Part shown: piece after piece, positions 35,788 through 42,947 of the stretch
How the letters are laid out: each line of letters begins with the position of its first letter
Position numbering within the stretch: the first letter of the stretch is position 1
Assembly: GCA_965247705.1 (NCBI GenBank)
Contig: CBDFHV010000050.1
Coordinates: 1-60,407 of the forward strand
Length of the DNA: 60,407 nucleotides
From: CBDFHV01 sp965247705
GTDB taxonomy: Bacteria; Pseudomonadota; Alphaproteobacteria; Rhodospirillales; CAMCUA01
Direction of reading: 5' to 3'
Program-made: the position numbers and the translations under genes
The notes under the pieces: generated by a model
What the model was told of the DNA's origin: nothing
The model's input: only the letters and a program-made list of their open reading frames with translations
Databases searched by the model: none

Positions 35788-36164
35788 TTCGACTTGTAGC
35801 GACGGCCAGGTTCAACAGGCGCCGCAAGCGGCTTTCGCCCGACTATCGGAAGCGGTGTGACAAGGCACTCGAAAGATTCGTCGAGAACCCGGAGTACCCT
35901 GGCCTGCGTTTCGAGGGTCTGGCTGGCCGTCCGAACTACTACTCACCCCGGCTTATTCACCAACCCCCTTGCCGTAGACTTTTCTGCATGTGATGCGAGT
36001 CTCGTTGCAGGGTCATTCGCGGCTGGCGAGTCACGGGTGCTTCCCCAGCTGTGCGATAGCCACTTGAGGCATGAAAGGCGTGAAGAAGCCGCCGTGGAGG
36101 CGAGCGGGACCGCCACCGGCGATCCGGCGGTGGCTTGAAGTCTAGCTGGCCGACTTGGACGGGG

Positions 36165-37580
36165 TTACGGGTCGGCGTATCGCAAGCGTTCCAAGCGCGG
36201 CCAGAGCCGTTGCCAGAAGCGGGCGAATGTTTCCCCGATGACCATGGTGATGCGTCGGCCGGAAACGACGACCCGGGCGGCGGCGCGCAGAACGCGCTCG
36301 CGGAACCGGCGAAGGCTCCACCCCTCGCCGGTCGCAGTCTCCATCAGGCACCGCCCGGCATGAACCAGTTCATAGGCCAGGATGTTGAGCAACAGGACGA
36401 CCTCGTTGTGAGCGAAGGCATCGACCGTGCTCTCGCGCTCCGGCAGGCAGCGCCCCCGGTAATGACGCTTCCTTCGCGACGCGGACGACAGCGCCGGGTC
36501 CATCACGTCCATGAGTTCGCCCATGTGGGCCTCGGCACGGCCGCGCTGGCGGTAGTGATCCAGGAGATCGGCCGCCGGCACGGCCTCGGCATCAAGGCTG
36601 GTGATCAGCCAGAAGTGATCAACCAGAAATTGGTCTGGCCGTTCCAACACCACCAGGACCACTCGGCGCTCTTTCGACCACGACTTCGCCCGGCAGGTCA
36701 TCTCGTGGAACCACGTCCGCGGCTCTGCCGGAGGCCGTCCCGGCGGCCGTCCAAGACAGGGCTGAGCCATGCGGTCCAGGACCTTGTTGGTCCGCAATCG
36801 GGCAACATAGGGCGTCCCGCGACGCTCCAGGCCCGACAGCAGGGGATCGCTGGGGAACCCAGCGTCGATGCGCACCAGAGCGACTTGGCACAGCGTCTCT
36901 TCGGCTCGGTCCACGAGATCAAGGATGAAGTCCAGCGCCCCCTCGGCGGTGTGGGCGTTGCCCTCCCGTAAACGAGCGTCCAGAAGGTCGCCGGTTTCGG
37001 CGATGCTGGCCACCAAAGGGTGGTACATGCGCTGATGGTAATGGCCGTTCCAGGCCGAGCCGGGTTGATGGCCGTGGACCTCGATCGGCAGGCTGTCCAC
37101 GTCGATGGTCAGATATCGCTGCCGGTGACCGCCGCGCAGGCCCCGGAACCGCCGCCCCGCGAGCTCGGTGATCGCCTCATGGAGCACAGTGCGGGCCTCC
37201 GGCGTGCTCAGAAGCGCGATCAGACGCGACAGCGTGGGTTGCGAGGCCAGGTGCGCCTCGGTGGACAACGGCGTGACACCCCGTGAACCGCTTGCAGCCA
37301 GGCGTAGGCCCGCATCATGGCGGAGCGCGTCGGCGTCGTCTTGGTCGTGCCAACCCTGGCCAAAGAGAAGCAGAACCGTGCGCAGCAGATCGGCCAGGGG
37401 ATAGGTGACACGATCGGCCTTGCGCGGATCGTGCAACCGCTCGGTCAGCCACTCGATGATCCGGGTGGCGCTCCATGGATCTCGCGCAAGAGCACGGCCC
37501 CCGGTTCCCCGGTCATCGGGTCGATTCGATGCGAAGGGACTTGTTGAACGAGAACCGAACAGAGATAGCGTTTCACCCAT
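36165..37580 (-). CDS. IS1380-family transposase (element A copy 2, altered N-terminus)
   Basis: The 471-aa frame is identical to copy 1 over most of its length, with a four-codon insert (extra PGRPPGRPP-like unit) near residue 270. The first 40 residues differ completely (LFGSRSTSPFASNRPDDRGT in place of the copy 1 LFGSSFNKSL segment). This is because of several single-base gains and losses between 37460 and 37560 that restore frame later. Catalytic segments are present. Activity is uncertain because the N-terminus carries end-binding functions. Confidence 0.75.
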   Translation of the reverse strand: MGETLSLFGSRSTSPFASNRPDDRGTGGRALARDPWSATRIIEWLTERLHDPRKADRVTYPLADLLRTVLLLFGQGWHDQDDADALRHDAGLRLAASGSRGVTPLSTEAHLASQPTLSRLIALLSTPEARTVLHEAITELAGRRFRGLRGGHRQRYLTIDVDSLPIEVHGHQPGSAWNGHYHQRMYHPLVASIAETGDLLDARLREGNAHTAEGALDFILDLVDRAEETLCQVALVRIDAGFPSDPLLSGLERRGTPYVARLRTNKVLDRMAQPCLGRPPGRPPAEPRTWFHEMTCRAKSWSKERRVVLVVLERPDQFLVDHFWLITSLDAEAVPAADLLDHYRQRGRAEAHMGELMDVMDPALSSASRRKRHYRGRCLPERESTVDAFAHNEVVLLLNILAYELVHAGRCLMETATGEGWSLRRFRERVLRAAARVVVSGRRITMVIGETFARFWQRLWPRLERLRYADP

Positions 37581-37615
37581 GGCGCACGGCGGAGGTTTGT
37601 TGTGAATCCTTCTAG

Positions 37616-39170
37616 CCCCAATTATTCATGACGGCCATCGGATTTCAGCGGGACGAGCGGTAGCGACCGGGTTCGACGGCGATTTTTGAGACGGATGTCG
37701 GAGAGGCGGAGGTTGTTGTTCGGGGCTCGTCCGGCGGCACCTGCCGCTTGGTTCAGGGCCCTTGGGCGGTGATGCGCCCGGCGATGGCGACTCATGGCCG
37801 GCGTGATAGGGAAGGCCGAAGGCAGGGCGATCCTGAGGCGCGACTCATGAGCTCCTCGAAGCGGACGGCGCATTTTGAGAAACGCCCGGCGCAGGGTTTC
37901 GAAGGTGGCCGTTCGCCACAGCGATTTCCGAGGCGCCGACTTGGCGAAGCTGATGCAGCAGCCAGTAGGGCCGGTATGCAGGAAGAGGCGGAACTGGTTG
38001 GCCTCCCAACGGTGGCACGACGTGCGGTCGGACTTGGTGTAGACGCTTGTGGTCCTTGATCATGTTTTCCATCCGCCCGCGGGTGCAGTAGACCTTCTCG
38101 TAGAGGCCTTGGCGCGGCCGCTCAGGTTGGTGACGACGGCGGACGTCACAGCCCTTGGCGGTAGCTTCCACGCGGGCGATGACCGAGCGTTGCCGTGACC
38201 AGCTTTTGGCTCTGGTAGCCGGCGTGGAAGAAGCGGCGACCTTATCCTTTCCCTGCCCCGGCCGGCGCACGGCGGCGTCCTCGCACCACGGCTGGCCGAT
38301 CCTGTTCAGCCGGGCGTTGCCGGAAAGCCCGAAGATGTAGCCGCAGCCCTGACGTTCGAGGAATTCCATGGCCTCCGGCGTGGCGTAGTGGCCATCGCCC
38401 CGCACGGTGATCTCGACCCGTGGCCAGTTGCGGCGGATGCGGCCGATGACGTGTCTCAGGATCCGCGCCGCCTCGTCGCCGGAGAGGCTTGCCGGGACGC
38501 AGCAGTGACATCACCGGCTTGCCGGTGGCCGCCTCGAAGATATGGATGGGTTGGAAGCAATAGTCGTCGTAATGGGCGTTGAACAGCGCCAGCTGCTGGG
38601 CGCCGTGAACGGCATCGTCGGTGTCGTCGATATCGAGAACGATGCGGCCGGAACGCGCTTGAAGCTGGCGCAAAACAGATCGATCATCGACAGCGCCCAT
38701 GCGCCCGAGCCGCGCCATGACGGCGCGTTCTCGAGGCGCGACAGGGTCGGTTGGCTCATCAGGTCGTCGCCGGACTCGGACAGACGGCCACAGGCCAGCT
38801 TGAACGCCGGATCGAAACGCAGAACGTCGAGGTCGTGCGCAATCCTCATACCCGCAGGCAATAGCGAACAGGCGCGCCCGGATCATGTCTACGTAAGCGT
38901 GGGTCGTGCTCGCCGGGTCGCGCACGTCGGTGACGCAGGAAGCGAGCACGTCGGCGATGCCGAGCCGCCTGTCGATCTCGCCCAACAACAACACCCCGCC
39001 GTCCGACGACAGCCGTCCGCCGTCGAAGCGGGCGCAAAGCGGCTTGCCTCCAACGGGTGCCCGTCGAGGTTAGGCGATAATCTCGTTTCGCTGAGCCGTG
39101 GGATGATTCTGTTGCCGACTTGTAGCGACGGCCATACGGCATTTCAACAGGTTAATCTACGCCGCAAGCC
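37616..39170 (-). pseudogene. Corrupted copy of element B (IS1380 type) and its transposase
   Basis: The copy begins ccccaattattcatgacggc at 37616, right after CTAG, exactly like copy 1 at 13612. Its transposase gene (about 37748-39085) has many one- and two-base gains and losses, so no frame is longer than about 250 codons. In copy 1 the gene begins with an ATG at 15090; here that ATG is lost inside the mixed junction. Long stretches between the indels are identical to copy 1. That pattern is unusual for natural decay, which would also give many substitutions, and it suggests a noisy consensus. Confidence 0.8.
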
Positions 39171-39289
39171 AGCATTTCGCCCAATCGGAAGCGGTGTGAA
39201 CAAGGCGGGCTCGCAAAGATTTTACGTCGAGAACCCGGAGTACCGCTGCGCCTGTCGTTTCAGGGTCTGGCTTGGGTGAATAAGGTGGG
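39057..39289. other. Interleaved junction: IS end sequence mixed with intact toxin-gene sequence
   Basis: Pieces of the uninterrupted antitoxin/toxin genes (gtcgaggttaggcgata, gacttgtagcgacggcca, tcggaagcggtgtga, cgtcgagaacccggagtacc) alternate with pieces of element B (gagccgtggg, tacggcatttcaacagg, ttaatctac) and element A (attttacgtc, cttgggtgaataagg). The gene pieces keep the order of 35747-35935. The pieces differ in length and do not respect reading frames. I read this as a merged consensus of occupied and empty alleles and not as a biological structure. Confidence 0.8.
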
Positions 39290-39498
39290 CTCAATCCGCG
39301 TTTCGAAGGGTTTCCGAATCATCCTGAAGCGGAGCGAAGACGAGCACGGTTCGCTGTTCACGGCCGTCTCCGTTGGTCCGCACGACGTGTATCGAAATCT
39401 GTAGGCTTTCCCGCAGGGCGCCTCATGGGGGCCAGCGAAACGACGCCAACGGCCACCAGCGCCTTGCGCGCGAGCCTACAGGGCAAATAGCGCAAACA

Positions 39499-39523
39499 GG
39501 GTCAGGTCTTGTATGTTGAATGG
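39499..39523 (+). repeat. ggtcaggtcttg-type motif, right inverted copy
   Basis: The sequence gggtcaggtcttgtatgttg followed by aatgg is the inverted partner of the copy at 35171-35194. About 95 bp of gene-free DNA separate it from the toxin stop. The whole gap 39405-39655 has no supported gene. Confidence 0.5.
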
Positions 39524-39655
39524 AGGTACCTGAGCGCGGTGCCGAGATTTCCGCGACCGACTTGGTGGCGCTCAAAGCCTGAGGACGCACAACATGGCTT
39601 TCAAAGGCCGCCGATATCTCCAGTTTGAGAAGCGTGGGGTCCTGGCGCAATCGAC

Positions 39656-40858
39656 TTACGAACCGTCACCGCCCTTGAAATACTTCGCCCGCCCGAACCG
39701 TGCCTGCACATAGACATGCTCCCCCTCCGTCCCGGTTGCGTAGGAGCCCTTGGCCGTCGGGATGGAGACGTTGCGGGTGCTCGGGTGGCGGGCGACGAAG
39801 TCTTCGTTGATGTCGACGCCGAGGCCGGGGGTGTCGGGGACGGCGACGTAGCCGTTCTCGGCTTTTGGCACCGGGTCGGTGACCTCGGTCCGGCCCGGCC
39901 AGTCGTCTTCCAGGCGTTCCAGGATCAGGGCGTTGGGGATGGCGGCCAGCAGGTGGATGGCGGCGTATTCGGCCACCGGGCCGAGGGTGCCGGAGTGGGG
40001 GGCGACGGTGATGAAGTGGGCCTCGGCCATGGCCGCCACCTTCTTGAGTTGGGTCAGGCCGCCGCCGCGCCCGGTGTCGGGCTGGATCACGTCGACGATG
40101 CCCCGCTCGATCAAATGCCGCCAGCCCCAGATGGTGGCCAGCCGCTCCCCGGCGGCGAGCGGGATCGCCACCTGGTCCTGGACCCGGGCCAGGGCGTCCG
40201 GGTCCTCGGGCGGCAGGGGTTCCTCGTAGAACAGCAGGTTGTAGGGCTCCAGGGCCTTGCCCAGGATGACCGCGTCCTTGGGCGTCAGCCATGGCGGGCC
40301 GTGCAGGTCGAGCATGATGTCCATGTCGTCGCCCACCGCCTTGCGTATGGCGTCCACACGGCCGAGGGGATCACCGACGCCGCCGGACTTCACCGCCGTG
40401 TAGCCCCGTTCCTTGAGGCTGACGGCAACCTCCGGAGTGCTGGCGTGGGAATAGAGGCGGATGCGGTCGCGGACTTTGCCGCCCAAGAGGTTCCACACCG
40501 GGGTGTTCAGGGCCTTGCCCTTGATGTCCCACAGGGCCATGTCGATGCCGGCCATGGCCCCGGCGCCGATGACGCCGGAGATGCCGTGGCCCATCATGGC
40601 GACGTGCATCTTCTGCCACAGGCGCTCGATGTTCCGGGGGTCCTCGCCGACGACGATGTGCGCCAGGTCGTTGACGGCGGCCTCGACCACCCGCGGCCAG
40701 CCGCTGCCCTCGCCGACGCCGGTGATACCCTCGTCGGTGTAGACCTTGACGAACAGCCAGTTGCGGCTGCCCTGGGATGAAATTCCGTCGGTGGCCCAGG
40801 CGCTTTCCGGCGGCTGGCCGGCCTGCATCAGAAAGGTGCGGATCTCGGTGATCTTCAT
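39656..40858 (-). CDS. Mandelate racemase/muconate-lactonizing enzyme family (enolase superfamily) dehydratase
   Basis: This 400-aa protein starts MKITEIRTFLMQAGQPPESA. Metal ligands are in DIMLDLHGPPWLTPKDA (Asp, near residue 200), LLFYEEPLPPEDPDALARV (Glu) and IPLAAGERLATIWGW (Glu). The catalytic His is probably in FITVAPHSGTLGPVA near residue 300. The DLHGPP/EEPLPPED pattern resembles galactonate-dehydratase-type acid-sugar dehydratases. It should abstract the alpha-proton of a carboxylate and remove water. The next gene on the strand (40889-41767) starts 31 bp upstream, so they are likely co-expressed. Confidence 0.9.
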   Translation of the reverse strand: MKITEIRTFLMQAGQPPESAWATDGISSQGSRNWLFVKVYTDEGITGVGEGSGWPRVVEAAVNDLAHIVVGEDPRNIERLWQKMHVAMMGHGISGVIGAGAMAGIDMALWDIKGKALNTPVWNLLGGKVRDRIRLYSHASTPEVAVSLKERGYTAVKSGGVGDPLGRVDAIRKAVGDDMDIMLDLHGPPWLTPKDAVILGKALEPYNLLFYEEPLPPEDPDALARVQDQVAIPLAAGERLATIWGWRHLIERGIVDVIQPDTGRGGGLTQLKKVAAMAEAHFITVAPHSGTLGPVAEYAAIHLLAAIPNALILERLEDDWPGRTEVTDPVPKAENGYVAVPDTPGLGVDINEDFVARHPSTRNVSIPTAKGSYATGTEGEHVYVQARFGRAKYFKGGDGS

Positions 40859-40888
40859 GACGGGCTACCCGGCGATGGGGGCGGGGCG

Positions 40889-41767
40889 TTAGGAATCGGC
40901 GGCAACCGGCTTTTCGAACGATCTGACGGAGCCGGATTTCTGCAGTTCGTAGATGCCGACCCGGCCTTCGGCCTTGGGGAACGGAAGGCGCACCGGCAGG
41001 GGCTCCACCCGGGGGTGCAGCGTGGACTCGCCGCACAGCATGCGTTGCTCGTAGTCGGCCCAGTCCGCCTCCCCCAGCAGGGGCCAGGCATCTGCCGCCT
41101 TGCATTCGAACAGCAACAGCTTGCGCGGCCGGTCCGACAGATTGGGCGTCGATCCATGGACCAGCCGCACGTGATGCAGCGATATGGAGCCGGCGGACGC
41201 GGTCAGCGCCACGGCCGCCGACAGGTCCAGGCCCGCCTCCTCGGGGGCGATGGCGCCGCGGAAGACCCCGCCGGCGTGATGGTCGTGGATCGGCCCCATG
41301 TGGGATCCGGGGAACACCATGAGGGGCGCGTTGTCCGGCCCCACATCGTCCAGCATGACGCCGACGGCCAGCAGGTCCTGGTTGGTGCTGGGATAGAAGG
41401 CCCAGTCCTGGTGCCACTCCACGGCCGAGCCATGGCCGGGCGCCTTGACGTTGAGCTTGCTGTCGTTGAGGCGGATGTCGGGCCCCAGCAGGGGGCGCAG
41501 GCAGGCCAGGATCTTCTCGTTGCGGATCAGGGCGCGGTAGGCCCCGTGCCGCCGGTGGGGCTGCTTGATGCGGCGGACCAGGGGTGCCTCCGGTGTGTGG
41601 CCGTCCTCCACCTCGAAGGCGTCCGTGTGACCGGTGGCGCCGTGGGCCGACTCGATGATGTGCTCGGTAACCCGCCGCACATCCCGAAGGTCGTCGTCGT
41701 CCAGCAGCCGCTCGACAACCACATAGCCCCGGTCCCGATAGTGGGCGATCCGATCCGATGTCAGCAT
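40889..41767 (-). CDS. Phytanoyl-CoA dioxygenase (PhyH) family protein
   Basis: This 292-aa Fe(II)/2-oxoglutarate-dependent oxygenase-like protein has AVEWHQDWAFYPSTNQDLLA near residue 136, giving the H-x-D iron ligands. HHVRLVHGSTPNLSDRPRKL near residue 212 gives the distal His and the Arg that binds 2-oxoglutarate. The N-terminus reads LTSDRIAHYRDRGYVVVERL. The PhyH family hydroxylates many small acids and natural products. It lies beside an enolase-superfamily dehydratase and is divergent from an SDR, so an acid-sugar or small-acid pathway is plausible. The substrate is unknown. Confidence 0.9.
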   Translation of the reverse strand: MLTSDRIAHYRDRGYVVVERLLDDDDLRDVRRVTEHIIESAHGATGHTDAFEVEDGHTPEAPLVRRIKQPHRRHGAYRALIRNEKILACLRPLLGPDIRLNDSKLNVKAPGHGSAVEWHQDWAFYPSTNQDLLAVGVMLDDVGPDNAPLMVFPGSHMGPIHDHHAGGVFRGAIAPEEAGLDLSAAVALTASAGSISLHHVRLVHGSTPNLSDRPRKLLLFECKAADAWPLLGEADWADYEQRMLCGESTLHPRVEPLPVRLPFPKAEGRVGIYELQKSGSVRSFEKPVAADS

Positions 41768-41931
41768 GGGCGCAGGATTCCGTTGGCGAACAGTAATGGC
41801 ATCCTATCCTGGCTTCGTCGCTCCCACCAAGTCATGCCGATCAATACGACAGCCAATGGCGCCCCATGGCCGATTGCGCGGCGTCGTGCCAAGATCGCGC
41901 CCCATTCGATCAGGGAACGGCGGGTCGGAAC

Positions 41932-42729
41932 ATGGATTTGAGACTCAAGGACAAGGTGGTCCTGGTCACCGGGGCCAGCAAGGGAATCGGCCTGGCGACG
42001 GCGCGGGCGTTTGCCGAGGAGGGGTGCCACCTCGCCCTTTGTGCCCGCAACCAGCAAGACCTGGAGGCGGTCGCGGGCGACCTCGCCCATGGTCGGGGCC
42101 AGGTCGCGGCGGTATGCGCCGATGTCTGCGATGCCGCCGATGCGGAGCGCATCGTCGATACCTGCGTCGGTGAGCTCGGCGGACTGGACGTGCTGGTCAA
42201 CAACGTTGGCGGCGGCCTGGGGGAGCCGCGCCTGCTCGATGCCACCGACGAGGACTGGCAGCGAACGTTCGAGGTCAACCTCTTTCAGACGGCGCGCATG
42301 ATGCGTCTGGCCGCGCCGTGCATGGAGCGCCGCGGCGGCGGGGCGATGGTAAATATTTCATCGATCTCCGGCTGGGTTCCCCAACTCGCCGGCCGGGGCC
42401 AGTACGGGGCCGCCAAGGCGGCGCTGATCTTCGCCACCGAACGCTGGGCCCTGGAGTTCGTCCCCTTCGCCATCCGCGTCAACACGGTCTCCCCCGGGTC
42501 GATCCTGTGCGCGGGGACGGGCTGGGATGTGTTCCGACGCCAGGAGCCCGAGATTTTCGACGAATACGTCCGGGATGGATTTCCCATGGGCCGCCTGGGC
42601 CGGCCCGAGGAGGTCGCCGACGTGGTGACGTTCCTGGCCTCGCCGCGCGCCAATTGGATCAACGGCCGCCACATTGCCGTGGACGGACTGGAACAGCCGG
42701 TGCCCCGGCGCGATCTGCGCCCCTATTGA
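41932..42729 (+). CDS. SDR family NAD(P)-dependent oxidoreductase
   Basis: This 265-aa protein begins MDLRLKDKVVLVTGASKGIG, with the TGxxxGIG cofactor motif at residue 13. NNVGGG near residue 90 replaces the usual NNAG. The catalytic Ser is in MVNISSISGWVPQLAG, and YGAAKAAL holds the Tyr and Lys near residue 160. The ending is WINGRHIAVDGLEQPVPRRD. The ATG at 41932 is chosen because homology starts there; a frame from 41866 is unlikely. It is divergent from the PhyH-like gene and is followed by a palindromic element and then the F420 genes on the other strand. Confidence 0.9.
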   Translation: MDLRLKDKVVLVTGASKGIGLATARAFAEEGCHLALCARNQQDLEAVAGDLAHGRGQVAAVCADVCDAADAERIVDTCVGELGGLDVLVNNVGGGLGEPRLLDATDEDWQRTFEVNLFQTARMMRLAAPCMERRGGGAMVNISSISGWVPQLAGRGQYGAAKAALIFATERWALEFVPFAIRVNTVSPGSILCAGTGWDVFRRQEPEIFDEYVRDGFPMGRLGRPEEVADVVTFLASPRANWINGRHIAVDGLEQPVPRRDLRPY

Positions 42730-42815
42730 GGGAGCGACGGTAAAAAAGGAATCTGCCTGAGCAATTCCTCAACACCGCTTTAGGTCGGCATCCATGTTAC
42801 CGGCTTCCCCCAGAG

Positions 42816-42909
42816 TGTCGTCGCAGGGCTGGTCCCGGTGACCCATCGCGCCTCAGGCGTGGAGTCCGCCCTGTCCCATGGATCCCCGGGACGGAGCCCG
42901 GGGATGACA
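42816..42909. repeat. Dispersed palindromic element, copy D
   Basis: The arms begin tgtcgtcgcagggctggtcc and end ggagcccggggatgaca, with the same spacing and ccatgg-type centre as the element at 1007-1099. It lies in the convergent gap between the SDR gene and fbiC, where it could end transcription on both strands. Confidence 0.75.
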
Positions 42910-42947
42910 GTGGGGGGCGCGCGCGCTGCGTACCTCAAGAAGGCAAT

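Larger units (their letters stand above)
35947..39289 (-). mobile_element. IS1380-type element A copy 2, interrupted by element B
   Basis: The left end, cccggcttattcacc, is identical to copy 1, and the right end is the diverged taaggtggg at 39289. CTCA stands outside both ends within one base. The left part of the element is nearly identical to copy 1 but has a 12-bp in-frame extra unit near 36741-36752 (cggcggccgtcc repeated). Inside, at the CTAG near 37612-37615 (2765-2768 in copy 1), element B begins. The tail of element A (sequence after the CTAG) reappears only in interleaved form before 39289. Confidence 0.88.
35784..39404 (+). pseudogene. RelE/ParE-like toxin gene split by nested insertion sequences
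   Basis: Exons 35784-35945 and 39294-39404 join in frame to a 90-aa protein. It starts MIRLVATARFNRRRKRLSPD and continues with YRKRCDKALERFVENPEYPG; the second part is IRVSKGFRIILKRSEDEHGS followed by LFTAVSVGPHDVYRNL. The basic N-terminal helices, the G-L-R-F segment and the final HDVYRNL match RelE/ParE/YoeB folds. CTCA is duplicated at 35942-35945 and 39290-39293, so element A landed at codon 54. The right junction is corrupted (see 39057-39289). Some cells in the sampled DNA probably keep the gene intact. Confidence 0.85.

Noticed and set aside
37748..39085. Separate small genes in the corrupted element B copy
   Set aside because: They are pieces of one transposase broken by indels; each aligns to the intact protein at 13750-15090.
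39057..39289. A diversity-generating or programmed DNA-scrambling system at the toxin locus
   Set aside because: The alternation keeps the order of both parent sequences and has no repeats or recombinase sites; a merged consensus explains all of it.
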